A DNA stretch of 64,000 bases from Fidelibacterota bacterium. Lineage in GTDB: Bacteria; Fidelibacterota; UBA8477; JABMPR01. Positions within the stretch are counted from its first letter, which is position 1; each line of letters opens with the position of its first letter. The stretch is from assembly GCA_021734255.1 (NCBI GenBank), contig JAIPJM010000001.1, positions 62,001 through 126,000 of the forward strand, read 5' to 3'. Positions 52,687 to 61,846 of the stretch are shown here, one piece after another. The translations under genes were made by a program, and so were the position numbers. Under the pieces are notes generated by a model. It had not been told where the DNA came from and did not search any database. It saw only the letters and a list, made by a program, of their open reading frames with translations.

Positions 52687-53730
52687 TTAGCGCTTCACGA
52701 TAGAATTATCAAGCAATTTTGAGATCCAGCGAGTTTCCTCAAAGCTCATGAGGGCGATCTTCATTGACATGGTCAGAGGAACCGATAATATCATCCCCAC
52801 CGGTCCAAGCACCCACCCCCAAAACAGAAGCGAGAGAAAGACAACCAGCGTGGAAAGACCCAGTCCGCGTCCCATGACACGAGGCTCCAGAAAACTACCG
52901 ATCGCTGTATTGACCGCTAAATATCCGAGCCCGACGCCGAGGGCGGTCCAGGGGGTCTGGGTTATCAAGGCCAAAAGCACTGGTGGTATGGCAGCCAGGA
53001 TAGACCCGATATTTGGTACATAATTCAGCGTAAAGGTGAGAATACCCCAGAGCAGGGCATAATCAACCCCAAGAATAGTTAACCAGATCGTGATGATCGT
53101 ACCCGTCCCTAGGCTGGTCCAGGTCTTGATCACCATGTACCGATTAATGTTCTTGAGAAAAGACCCCAGACCATCGATCTCTTTGGTGTTCTGGTCTACC
53201 ACTGCGCTGAGTTTGTCACCAAATGTTGCAGCCTCAAGCAGCATGAAGACCACAACCAACAGGATGAGGAAGGTGTCCCCTAACAGGTTTCCCATACCGG
53301 TGAGCAGGCGTGAGGTGAAACGCATGGCCGCTCCTGGATTAATGAATTCAGCAAAGGTCTGGTCCGAGACAACCACCCCTTTATGTTTTAGCCAGCTCTG
53401 CACATCCTGCGTCATTTTCGCTAAGCCCGACTGATAAGCAGGCAACTCACGGGTAAAGTCTGTAAAAGAAGAACCGACCATAACAGCCACAATAAACCCG
53501 ACACTAATGATAATGAGCAGAATGATCAGAATTGCCACAACCGTGGGAATTCTCTTTGCTTTCAACCAGTTTAGCAGAGGATAGACGATGATGGCGATGA
53601 ACAGGGAGAGCAGAAAGGGAATAAGAATATCTGTCGCCGATTTCATTCCGGCGACAACGACTACAAAAGCTGCGGCCGTCAGCAATATTCGCTGAGCTCG
53701 ATTGAAATCTGAACTTATACCATCACTCAA
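52687..53730 (-). CDS. AI-2E family transporter
   Basis: The 347-residue membrane protein has the AI-2E transporter pattern: ILIPFLLSLFIAIIVYPLLNWLK (about 30-52), NYVPNIGSILAAIPPVLLALI (about 233-253) and EPRVMGRGLGLSTLVVFLSLLFWGW (about 282-306). Family members export AI-2 or other solutes. TTG 53730 is the start, with AGAGGT upstream. No quorum-sensing gene is nearby. Confidence 0.88.
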   Translation of the reverse strand: MSDGISSDFNRAQRILLTAAAFVVVVAGMKSATDILIPFLLSLFIAIIVYPLLNWLKAKRIPTVVAILIILLIIISVGFIVAVMVGSSFTDFTRELPAYQSGLAKMTQDVQSWLKHKGVVVSDQTFAEFINPGAAMRFTSRLLTGMGNLLGDTFLILLVVVFMLLEAATFGDKLSAVVDQNTKEIDGLGSFLKNINRYMVIKTWTSLGTGTIITIWLTILGVDYALLWGILTFTLNYVPNIGSILAAIPPVLLALITQTPWTALGVGLGYLAVNTAIGSFLEPRVMGRGLGLSTLVVFLSLLFWGWVLGPVGMILSVPLTMSMKIALMSFEETRWISKLLDNSIVKR

Positions 53731-53805
53731 ACCAAGACCTCTTTCTGAAGGGTTTCTGCCACCAAGTTAGTATAAAATCGGGAGAGGAAAGCAAGAATTG
53801 CTCTT

Positions 53806-54633
53806 TCAGCCGACCTGTCTGCGGAGAAAAGAGTAGGTTAAGCCAGCGCTTATACTGGTTACGAGCAGGCCAATAGCCGTACCCCAAAACAAATTGAAGT
53901 GTTGATAAGTAAAGTGGACAACAAAGGAGTAGACCCCCACGTTTACCATGGCACTGACCATGAGCGTTTTTGCTACAGCACGGGAAAACTCTACCCCGCC
54001 AGTACGGTAGGTGATATAAAGAGTGGACATAAAAATTACGGGAAAGTTGGCAAAGACACCACCGACGACTGGCCCGGTCAGGCGGCTAATGAGCACAGCT
54101 GTTGAGATGATCAAGCCACTGACAAGCCCACGGGCAAGGATCTGTTTTAATGTATAAGGGACCCGGACACCACCTTTGTGGCCAATATCCAGCACATATT
54201 CTGAGAGATAGTAGAAAAGAACAAGAGAAAGAGACCAGACCAGGAGTGACAGAAAAGCACTTTCTGCGCCGGTCCAGATCACAAACCCAATGATCACGAA
54301 CCAGACCAGCAAAGCCAGGAGGATGGTCCGAACGAGCCCCGTGTGAATACGAACCTGGTAGATCATAATGAAGAACCCGTTCACGCCCATTACCAGCGGG
54401 ATCATTACAGCCGCTCGAGACGCGTCACTGTTACCCTGGGTGAGGCCGATGAAGATCAAAGCCACGACAACGGTAGAGGGCAGGCCGCCGATAAATCCGC
54501 CGATCTTGCTGCCGAAGCGTTCTGCAATAACGGTGACAGTGGTGACCCAGGTGGCGCCCACTAAAAAACTGAGAAGCAGTTTCCATACAAATGTCTGATC
54601 CATTCCAGCCATGGACACAGAATAATGATCCAT
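53806..54633 (-). CDS. Uncharacterised membrane protein with two internal repeats
   Basis: I do not recognise this family. The 275-residue protein has about ten hydrophobic helices in two halves that look like a tandem duplication: the first contains GGFIGGLPSTVVVALIFIG (about 46-64), the second GGVFANFPVIFMSTLYITY (about 196-214). Such duplicated helical hairpins are common in transporters. The start is uncertain (ATG 54633, 54612 or 54603); I keep the longest. It is divergent from the ABC permease genes. Confidence 0.6.
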   Translation of the reverse strand: MDHYSVSMAGMDQTFVWKLLLSFLVGATWVTTVTVIAERFGSKIGGFIGGLPSTVVVALIFIGLTQGNSDASRAAVMIPLVMGVNGFFIMIYQVRIHTGLVRTILLALLVWFVIIGFVIWTGAESAFLSLLVWSLSLVLFYYLSEYVLDIGHKGGVRVPYTLKQILARGLVSGLIISTAVLISRLTGPVVGGVFANFPVIFMSTLYITYRTGGVEFSRAVAKTLMVSAMVNVGVYSFVVHFTYQHFNLFWGTAIGLLVTSISAGLTYSFLRRQVG

Positions 54634-54749
54634 GGAAAACGATGAAGTAAAAAAAGAGGTAGCGATCAGTAGACACTATTCGGGAGTGGTGAACACGTTA
54701 CCCGAATTTCCAGGTTCCTATTTCAAGTTTCAACCTCTATACTACATCA

Positions 54750-55676
54750 ATGCTTCAATATTTTCTGAAACGATCAGCACAGCTGGTGCCAGTGATCCTT
54801 GGTATCATCCTGTTGACCTTTATCCTCATGTACATCGTTCCTGGCGATCCGGTTCTTTCCATGGTCGGTGAGCGGTATGAGGAAGAAACCCTGGAGCAGT
54901 TGCGGGAACAGTTTCACCTGAACGATCCACTCTGGAAACAATTTGGTCATTATCTTTGGGGCTTATTCCATGGCGACCTGGGCGTGTCCTTTATCTCTCA
55001 GCGCCCGGTAAGCGAAATGATACTCGAACGATTTCCCGCGACGATGCTGCTGGCTGTCGGCGCCATGGTCATTTCCATTCTTCTTGGTATTTCTGTGGGG
55101 GTCCTCTCATCGATCAAACCTCATTCCTGGTTGGACCGAACGACCATGGGAGTTGCCCTTATAGGTATCTCAGCTCCCGTATTCTGGGTGGGACTTTTGC
55201 TAATCATTGGCGCCCGGGCAGTAGGTTGGCCTTATTTGACAGGGTACGGCTGTCTGCCTTATCTCATACTTCCGGCAATAACCCTGGGCACCAGAAGCGC
55301 AGCATTTCTAGCAAGAGTAACGCGGGCCAACATGTTGGAAGTCTTATCTCAGGATTATGTAAGAACAGCGAAAGCCAAGGGTTTGTCAAACTTTGTCGTG
55401 GTTGTCAAGCATGCCCTGAAAAACACCTTGATCCCGGTGATCACCATCATTGGTGTGGATTTCGGGTCCTATCTATCAGGAGCAGTACTCACAGAATCAA
55501 TTTTTAACTGGCCCGGGATCGGACGGCTGGCTTTGAATGCCATTTTAAAAAGAGATTTTCCTGTTATTCAAGGGGCTGTACTGGTGACCGCCCTCATCTT
55601 CGTTACCGCCAACTTTATTGTGGATCTGCTTTACGGTGCCCTTGACCCACGCATTCGATTGGGGAAGAAGCAGTGA
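54750..55676 (+). CDS. Oligopeptide/nickel-type ABC permease (DppB-like)
   Basis: The 308-residue protein starts with the OppB/DppB pattern KRSAQLVPVILGIILLTFILMYIVPGDPV and has the EAA loop DYVRTAKAKGLSNFVVVVKHALKN (about 208-231) that contacts the ATPase. It should form a channel for peptides or similar solutes. It is followed 87 bases later by a DppC-like gene, but no binding protein or ATPase gene is nearby. Confidence 0.9.
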   Translation: MLQYFLKRSAQLVPVILGIILLTFILMYIVPGDPVLSMVGERYEEETLEQLREQFHLNDPLWKQFGHYLWGLFHGDLGVSFISQRPVSEMILERFPATMLLAVGAMVISILLGISVGVLSSIKPHSWLDRTTMGVALIGISAPVFWVGLLLIIGARAVGWPYLTGYGCLPYLILPAITLGTRSAAFLARVTRANMLEVLSQDYVRTAKAKGLSNFVVVVKHALKNTLIPVITIIGVDFGSYLSGAVLTESIFNWPGIGRLALNAILKRDFPVIQGAVLVTALIFVTANFIVDLLYGALDPRIRLGKKQ

Positions 55677-55763
55677 CCTGTCGCCGGATAATCAAAAGGG
55701 CATGTTGGGGAGGAACGTTGCACACGACGCTCCCATCTACCCGGGTAGAAGACAGGAGCTCAA

Positions 55764-56627
55764 ATGCGCGGTAGCATCACCTCCGAAACGTTTCGACAGT
55801 TAAAAAGAAACAAAACAGCGCTGTTTGGGCTTGCCCTGGTGGTTCTGCTTGTTTTTGTTGGTGTCTTCGCGCCCTGGGTTGCCCCCTACGATCCTTACGA
55901 TGCAAATCTGGATATCAGTCTGCAGCCACCATCCTCAGACTATTGGCTGGGTACCGATGAAGAAGGCCGGGATGTCCTGTCCAGGATCATTTATGGTGCA
56001 AGGATATCGCTAAAGGTCGGGATCATTGCCAGCTCGATCTCTCTGTTTCTCGGCGCCTTCCTCGGTTTGATAGCCGGATTTTTCAGGGGCTGGACAGAAA
56101 CCTTTATCATGCGTTTCACCGATGTCATGTTTGGTTTTCCCGCCCTGTTGTTCATGATCGGCATCACCGCTGCCGTACCCCGACCCAGTATTGAGGTTGC
56201 CATGTTGGCGATCGGTCTGGTCAGCTGGCCAAGCATGGCCCGGATCATGCGCTCGCAGGTGTTGACCGTCGCCAACACTGAATATGTGGCCGCAGCACGT
56301 TCTCTTGGCTACTCTAAGATGCGGATCATGATGCGCCATGTGCTTCCAAATTGTCTCGCTCCAGTGGTGGTTGCTTTTACCATGAGTATTGCTGGTGCAG
56401 TTATGGCCGAAGCCTCGCTTTCCTTTATCGGCTTAGGAGCCCAACCACCAGAGCCTAGCTGGGGCTCCATGATCGCCTTTGGTCGCGTTCACCTCAGGGG
56501 TGAATGGTGGATATCTGTCTTTCCAGGTCTGGCGGTGGCGGTCATGGTCGTTGGGTTTAATCTCTTTGGTGAAGGGTTGAGAGACGCTCTGGATCCCACC
56601 ATGCGGGGCAGAACCAAACATAAATAA
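55764..56627 (+). CDS. Oligopeptide/nickel-type ABC permease (DppC-like)
   Basis: The 287-residue protein has the DppC pattern: an N-terminal helix with NKTALFGLALVVLLVFVGVFAPWVAPYDP, HWLGTDEEGRDVLSRIIYGAR-like segment (YWLGTDEEGRDVLSR, about 55-69), the EAA loop EYVAAARSLGYSKMRIMMRHVLPN (about 173-196) and ASLSFIGLGAQPPEPSWG. It pairs with the DppB-like permease. AGGAG sits seven bases before the ATG. Confidence 0.92.
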   Translation: MRGSITSETFRQLKRNKTALFGLALVVLLVFVGVFAPWVAPYDPYDANLDISLQPPSSDYWLGTDEEGRDVLSRIIYGARISLKVGIIASSISLFLGAFLGLIAGFFRGWTETFIMRFTDVMFGFPALLFMIGITAAVPRPSIEVAMLAIGLVSWPSMARIMRSQVLTVANTEYVAAARSLGYSKMRIMMRHVLPNCLAPVVVAFTMSIAGAVMAEASLSFIGLGAQPPEPSWGSMIAFGRVHLRGEWWISVFPGLAVAVMVVGFNLFGEGLRDALDPTMRGRTKHK

Positions 56628-56650
56628 TTTCACCCGCTTCAAGAAAATGC

Positions 56651-56681
56651 TTGACCCTCACCTGGCGTCATAGCCTATAAT
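56651..56681 (+). promoter_or_regulatory. MerR-type promoter with 19-bp spacer
   Basis: TTGACC (56651-56656) and TATAAT (56676-56681) are separated by 19 bases instead of 17, as in promoters twisted by MerR-family activators. TGAC (56652-56655) and GTCA (56667-56670) form a partial dyad in the spacer. It lies 30 bases before the MerR-type gene, suggesting autoactivation. Confidence 0.7.
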
Positions 56682-56711
56682 AAGCACCGATGAAAGGACG
56701 AGGGGTTAGCA

Positions 56712-57476
56712 ATGAGCAAACAGTATAGTGTTAAACAGTTGGCGGAATTGTCAGGAGTGACAATTAGAGCGCTCCACCATTACGATCATATCGGTCTATT
56801 AAAGCCTGCTGTGAGAACAGAAAAGAAATACCGGCTCTACGACCATGGTGATTGTTTGCGTTTACAGCAGGTCCTGTTCTACAGAGAGTTAGGCTTTTCT
56901 CTGCTAGAGATCAGGGATCTTCTTGACGACCCGGATTTTAACACGGCTGTAGCACTGCATGACCATCGTAAAAAACTTGTTCAGAGACAAAAGCACATGA
57001 CGTCGCTGATCCAGACAGTGGATAGAACCCTGGCGTTAATGGAAGGAGAAGACACGATGACCTTAAAAGATAAAGATCTCTATCAGGGTTTCGATCGGGA
57101 AAAGATCGACCGCTGGAATAGAGAGGTTGAAGAGAAATACGACCCCGAGACCGTCGAGGAGTCACGGTCGAATCTCAGCAAGATGTCCAAGGCTCAGTTT
57201 GCAGAAGTGCAGAAACAGGGTGATCGGGTAACGCTGGCCATTGCAGAGTTAATGGATAAAGAGCCAAACGACCCTGATGTTCAAGCTCAGATCAAGCTGC
57301 ACCACGCCTGGGTCGAGAATTTCTATGAATGCCCGCTGGAGATGTACAGAGGCCTGGGACAACTCTACATAGAGAATCCAGAGTTTACTGCCTTCTATGA
57401 GAAAATCAAGCCGGGTCTGGCAACATTCATGGCAGAAGCCATGGCTCATTTTGCGGACAACGAAATGAGATATTGA
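56712..57476 (+). CDS. MerR family regulator with TipAS effector domain
   Basis: The 254-residue protein has an N-terminal MerR winged helix (YSVKQLAELSGVTIRALHHYDHIGLLKP, about 5-32; YRLYDHGDCLRLQQVLFYRELGFSLLEIRDLL), a dimer coiled coil (about 75-115) and a C-terminal TipAS-like domain (from about 140; LHHAWVENFYECP, LGQLYIENPEFTAFYEKI). TipAS domains bind bulky antibiotics or drugs and trigger transcription. Its promoter has the matching 19-bp spacer. The next gene, a small membrane protein, may be a target. Confidence 0.9.
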   Translation: MSKQYSVKQLAELSGVTIRALHHYDHIGLLKPAVRTEKKYRLYDHGDCLRLQQVLFYRELGFSLLEIRDLLDDPDFNTAVALHDHRKKLVQRQKHMTSLIQTVDRTLALMEGEDTMTLKDKDLYQGFDREKIDRWNREVEEKYDPETVEESRSNLSKMSKAQFAEVQKQGDRVTLAIAELMDKEPNDPDVQAQIKLHHAWVENFYECPLEMYRGLGQLYIENPEFTAFYEKIKPGLATFMAEAMAHFADNEMRY

Positions 57477-57531
57477 CGACTTTTCAGTACCGGTATCGTA
57501 TATTCTCTCCAAAATAAAGGGAGGGAATGCC

Positions 57532-57906
57532 ATGGAGCTATCAATACTGATCGCCCGAACGATTTCAATTATATATGTCTCAACGGGCATTGCCGTGATC
57601 ATTGGCACGCTTGACTATAATAAGATCGTCAAGGGCCTGATCGACTCACAAGCGCTTAACTTTTTTTTTGGCGCTGTGGCGATAACGGCAGGCGTCTTCC
57701 TGGTCGAGCATCACAATCTGTGGGAGCAAAACTGGACGCTTATCATAACGCTGATCAGCTGGGGCTTATTGCTGGGAGGGATCCTTGTTGTCATTTTCCC
57801 CAAATTTCTCGCACGCTATAACCAGCTGATAAAAAACTCTCGCCTGCTTGGTGCTTTCATGACCCTCTTTGGCCTGTTGATGGGCTATTTTGGGTTTTTT
57901 AAATAA
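57532..57906 (+). CDS. Small membrane protein (124 aa), unknown
   Basis: Four predicted helices with charged ends; no family recognised. GGGAGGGAATG precedes the ATG. It follows the MerR/TipAS gene by 55 bases and could be part of that regulon. A nested hairpin (57931-57965) lies downstream. Confidence 0.65.
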   Translation: MELSILIARTISIIYVSTGIAVIIGTLDYNKIVKGLIDSQALNFFFGAVAITAGVFLVEHHNLWEQNWTLIITLISWGLLLGGILVVIFPKFLARYNQLIKNSRLLGAFMTLFGLLMGYFGFFK

Positions 57907-57930
57907 ACGGCCTCCAAACAAAACAGACAG

Positions 57931-57965
57931 GTGTTTCCCAGAGACGCTCCCTGGGCGGTCAACAC
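57931..57965 (+). terminator. Possible hairpin downstream of the small membrane protein gene
   Basis: GTGTT (57931-57935) pairs with AACAC (57961-57965), and CCCAG (57937-57941) with CTGGG (57951-57955), a nested stem with an uneven internal loop. There is no following T-run, so terminator function is doubtful. The remaining 57966-58018 stretch shows nothing clear. Confidence 0.25.
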
Positions 57966-58018
57966 TTGTCAATAACAGGCTTTGAGGCGCTTTTTGGAGA
58001 GCAAACAGGAGAATCTGC

Positions 58019-58047
58019 TTGTCATTTTTTGGGACAGCATGTATCAT
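58019..58047 (+). promoter_or_regulatory. Predicted promoter of the alternative complex III operon
   Basis: TTGTCA (58019-58024) and TATCAT (58042-58047) have a 17-base spacer. The -10 is followed by GTTTGC, the same 12-mer as at the sco-cox promoter. Leader of about 90 bases to actA. Confidence 0.6.
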
Positions 58048-58141
58048 GTTTGCCATAAAGAATTAGACGTTAGACAGGCTGCGTGCACAGCTTTTGAACG
58101 TCTCTAATGAACCAAATATGATAAAAAAAAAGGGATAGATC

Positions 58142-58798
58142 TTGGCTCAGATATTCCCCCAATGGACGAATAAAGCACCGTTTGTTGTTCTTGCCGGTGT
58201 TGGCTTTAGTCTTGTCGTTGTGGTTGGTCTTGTCTGGTACTATGCTTCACCCTGGAATACAGATGTGGGTTATAGACCGATACAGCCAGTTCCATACAGC
58301 CACAAACTACATGCAAATATAGACAGCCTCAGTCTTGACTGTCGCTTCTGTCATACCGGCGTGGAAACATCACCGGTGGCAGGGATACCGCCTACACAGA
58401 CATGTATGAATTGTCATAACATGATCAAGGCAGATAGCGATAAGCTGGCGCTTGTTCGAGAAAGCTTGAAATCAGGAACGCCAATTGCCTGGGTGCGGGT
58501 ACATAAATCCCCGGACTATGTCTACTTTGACCATTCTGCCCACCTAACAGCAGGGGTGGGTTGTGCCAGTTGTCATGGCAGGATCGATGAAATGGAAGTG
58601 GTTGCACAAGCCAAACCCTTAAGCATGGGCTGGTGTCTGGAATGCCATAGGAATCCAGATGACCACCTGAGACCTGCTGGCGAGATCACCAATATGAATT
58701 GGACCCCTGGAGCAAATCAGGCTGAATTCGCTAAGAAGCAAAAACAGTTTCTGGATATTCAGGCACCAATAACAGACTGTACAGGATGTCACCGATGA
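58142..58798 (+). CDS. actA: Alternative complex III subunit A, pentaheme cytochrome c
   Basis: ActA is a membrane-anchored multiheme cytochrome that passes electrons within ACIII. The 218-residue protein has an N-terminal helix (about 13-32) and five CxxCH sites: CRFCH (67), CMNCH (88), CASCH (141), CLECH (165) and CTGCH (213). Start is TTG 58142 after AAGGGAT. The stop overlaps the actB start by four bases. Confidence 0.95.
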   Translation: MAQIFPQWTNKAPFVVLAGVGFSLVVVVGLVWYYASPWNTDVGYRPIQPVPYSHKLHANIDSLSLDCRFCHTGVETSPVAGIPPTQTCMNCHNMIKADSDKLALVRESLKSGTPIAWVRVHKSPDYVYFDHSAHLTAGVGCASCHGRIDEMEVVAQAKPLSMGWCLECHRNPDDHLRPAGEITNMNWTPGANQAEFAKKQKQFLDIQAPITDCTGCHR

Positions 58799-61700
58799 GT
58801 AGCAACACGACAAAATCAGTACAGGATAAAACTTACTGGCGAAGCCTTGATCACCTGGCTGAGACCCCTGAGTTCAAGGAGCTGGTGGAAAAAGAGTTCC
58901 CTGAAGGAGCCTCTGAGTTAACGAATCCTGTATCACGTAGAAAATTCTTAAGTCTCATGGGGGCTTCCATGGCGCTGGCTGGGCTGACCAGTTGTCGCCG
59001 ACCCGTTGAGAAGATCATTCCTTATGTGGTGAAGCCGGAAGAGATCATTCCTGGGAAGCCGCAGTATTACGCCACCAATATGCCCTTTGGAACCCAGTCT
59101 TTTGGACTGTTGGTGGAGAGTCATGAAGGCCGTCCGACCAAGATAGAGGGCAATAAAAATCACCCGGGAACGGGTGGCGCATCGAATGTGTTCATGCAGG
59201 CTGAAATGCTGAACCTGTATGATCCGGATCGTTCCAAATTGATTCTGAAGAACGGTAGGGCCTCGTCCTGGAGAGCGTTCACTGCCGTCATGAAAAATGA
59301 GCTGGAGAAACACCAGGAGAATGGTGGTGAGGGGCTGGCTGTTTTGACGGAAAGCTTTACCTCTCCAACATTAAAGCGGCTTTCTGAAGAATTTGGTCGT
59401 CGCTATCCGAAGGCTAGCTGGGTGAGTTACGACAGCATCAGCGATGAGAATATTCAGGCGGGCTTGACGGCTGCAAGCGATAACAGCGCACTACCGGGTT
59501 ATGATTTCAGCAAGGCGAAAGTCATCCTTTCCCTGGACTCTGACTTTATGCAGATGGAAAGTGATGATCTGCAGAATGCCCGGGGTTTTGCCAGTGGTCG
59601 TCGTGTCGAATCTGAAGATGACACGATGAATCGACTGTATGTCGTTGAGGGCACTTATAGCCTCACAGGCGGAATGGCCGACCACAGGTTGAAAGTCCAA
59701 AGCGGTCAGATCGCTACGTTCACGGCAGCGCTTGCCGGTGAACTGGCAGCACAAGGCCTGGCAATCGGCGCACCGGAGGTAAATACTTCATTTGACAAGG
59801 AGTGGCTGAAAGCAGTCGTCGCTGACCTGCTTGCCAACAAGGGTCAGTCTTTGATCGTGGCTGGAAAACGTCAACCGGCCCATGTTCACACCCTGGTAGC
59901 GTTGATCAATGAGATCTTGGAAAATAGTGGCAGTACGGTGAATTATCATGAGAACCAGGATATGATTGGATCGAGCCTGGAGTCCCTGGTCTCGTTGACA
60001 AACGACATGCGCTCAGGCAAGATCAAAACGCTTGTGATCCTGGGTGGAAACCCGGCTTATCAGGCTCCTTCAGATCTAAAATTCGCTGAAGCTCTACGCA
60101 GGGTTGCCTTCACAGCCCAGGTCAGTCTCCAGGTGGATGAAACCGCAAAGCATGTTGACTGGCACATCCCGGCCGCTCATTTCCTTGAAAGCTGGGGTGA
60201 TGTATCTGGTAGTGGTGGAGCCGGGATCATTCAGCCCCTCATTGCCCCCCTCTTCGATGGAAAAAGCGCGATTGAGATGGCAGGTGTATTGCTCGGCAAT
60301 GACGAAATGTCTGGGTATGAGATGGTTCAAGAGACCTGGAAAGGTATTCTGGGAAAGAATAATTTTGAGAAAAAATGGCGGCGCGTCGTTCATGATGGAT
60401 ACACGGATATCAGCCGTGAACGGGCTGTGGCGATCAATAAGAGTAGAGCCCAGGCAAGCGTAGACGCAAGTGATTACAATTCTACACCAGCCAGTCCCGA
60501 GAAGATGGAAGTTGTTTTTACAGCATCCTTCAGCAACCTGGATGGTCGTTATGCCAACAATGGCTGGATGCAGGAGCTTCCCGACCCTATAACAAAAGTT
60601 ACCTGGGATAATGTGGCGCTCATGAGCGTGAACACCGCCAACACCCTGAATGTGAAGAATGAGAAGCTGGTAAAGATCCAAAAAGATCAGGATGAGATCA
60701 TTCTTCCGGTCTGGATCCTGCCCGGTATCGCTGACAACACAGTAGTTGTTGAACTGGGGTTTGGCCGGCACGTCGGTCGCGTTTCAAACGGCGTTGGCGT
60801 TGATGTCAACCCCTTGAGAAAATCAACCGCCCCCACTTTTGCCGCCGGTTTCACCGTTCGAAGAGCGTCTGGCGAACACAGCATCGCCTGCGTACAGGAC
60901 AATCACGGACTGGATGAAGAGAAGCTGGCTTCTGATGCTATTCAAGACCGGCTGCCTGTCATCGTGCGGGAAAGCACCATGGATGACTACCAGCGAGATC
61001 CGGCATTCGCCATGGGTCTGGCTGAGAAGGAAGAACTTCGGTCTATGTGGGTTGAGCATGACTACGGCGAGGGAAACCAGTGGGGTATGACCATTGACCT
61101 GAACACCTGTTCCGGTTGTAGCGCCTGTACCATTGCCTGTCAAAGCGAGAATAATATTCCGATCATTGGTAAAGAAGAGGTCTCAAACGGTCGTGACATG
61201 AGTTGGATCCGACTGGACCGCTATTTCAGCGGCGATGTGGAAGACCCGGAAATGGTCTTCCAGCCCGTTGCCTGCCAGCATTGTGAAATGGCACCCTGCG
61301 AAGGTGTTTGTCCGGTTGCCGCGACAACCCATAGTTCGGAAGGCCTCAACGAAATGGCTTATAACCGCTGTATTGGAACCCGTTATTGTTCCAACAATTG
61401 TCCCTATAAGGTCAGGCGCTTTAACTTCTTCAACTATAGCAAGGACATGCCAGAGATCATCCAGATGGCCATGAATCCCGATGTATCGGTGCGCTTTAGG
61501 GGTGTTATGGAGAAATGTACCTATTGTGTACAGCGCATCAATGTGGCCAAGATCGAAGCCAAGAACGATGATCGAGAACTGGTTGATGGTGATATCACGA
61601 CAGCCTGTGAGCAGGCCTGTCCGACCAACGCCATTGTTTTTGGAAACATCAATGACCCGGAAAGCAGGGTTTCAAAATTGAAAGCACAAAACCGTGACTA

Positions 61701-61812
61701 TGCATTGCTTGGAGAGTTGAATGTTCAGCCAAGAACAAGTTACGGCGCCAAGCTGCGCAATCCGAATCCGGCCCTGGTTGACGGTGGACACGCAGACGGC
61801 GGTCATGCATGA
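58795..61812 (+). CDS. actB: Alternative complex III subunit B, molybdopterin-oxidoreductase-like with Fe-S domain
   Basis: ActB combines a molybdopterin-oxidoreductase-like module (without a visible cofactor-binding Cys) and a C-terminal Fe-S domain. The 1005-residue protein has a twin-arginine-type start VSRRKFLSLMGA (RR 48-49) followed by the lipobox LTSC (C67), fitting the lipid-anchored ActB seen in known ACIII structures. The Fe-S domain begins CSGCSACTIAC (about 772) with further clusters CQHCEMAPCEGVCP, CSNNCPYKV and CTYC. It likely holds several iron-sulfur clusters. I chose ATG 58795 (ATGA overlap) over ATG 58786. Confidence 0.95.
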   Translation: MSSNTTKSVQDKTYWRSLDHLAETPEFKELVEKEFPEGASELTNPVSRRKFLSLMGASMALAGLTSCRRPVEKIIPYVVKPEEIIPGKPQYYATNMPFGTQSFGLLVESHEGRPTKIEGNKNHPGTGGASNVFMQAEMLNLYDPDRSKLILKNGRASSWRAFTAVMKNELEKHQENGGEGLAVLTESFTSPTLKRLSEEFGRRYPKASWVSYDSISDENIQAGLTAASDNSALPGYDFSKAKVILSLDSDFMQMESDDLQNARGFASGRRVESEDDTMNRLYVVEGTYSLTGGMADHRLKVQSGQIATFTAALAGELAAQGLAIGAPEVNTSFDKEWLKAVVADLLANKGQSLIVAGKRQPAHVHTLVALINEILENSGSTVNYHENQDMIGSSLESLVSLTNDMRSGKIKTLVILGGNPAYQAPSDLKFAEALRRVAFTAQVSLQVDETAKHVDWHIPAAHFLESWGDVSGSGGAGIIQPLIAPLFDGKSAIEMAGVLLGNDEMSGYEMVQETWKGILGKNNFEKKWRRVVHDGYTDISRERAVAINKSRAQASVDASDYNSTPASPEKMEVVFTASFSNLDGRYANNGWMQELPDPITKVTWDNVALMSVNTANTLNVKNEKLVKIQKDQDEIILPVWILPGIADNTVVVELGFGRHVGRVSNGVGVDVNPLRKSTAPTFAAGFTVRRASGEHSIACVQDNHGLDEEKLASDAIQDRLPVIVRESTMDDYQRDPAFAMGLAEKEELRSMWVEHDYGEGNQWGMTIDLNTCSGCSACTIACQSENNIPIIGKEEVSNGRDMSWIRLDRYFSGDVEDPEMVFQPVACQHCEMAPCEGVCPVAATTHSSEGLNEMAYNRCIGTRYCSNNCPYKVRRFNFFNYSKDMPEIIQMAMNPDVSVRFRGVMEKCTYCVQRINVAKIEAKNDDRELVDGDITTACEQACPTNAIVFGNINDPESRVSKLKAQNRDYALLGELNVQPRTSYGAKLRNPNPALVDGGHADGGHA

Positions 61813-61846
61813 AATCTAAACCCATGAAATAATACGGAACGCTAAC

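Noticed and set aside
60094-60771. 225-codon antisense frame inside actB
   Set aside because: It lies wholly inside actB, whose protein is clearly conserved, and shows no recognisable motif.
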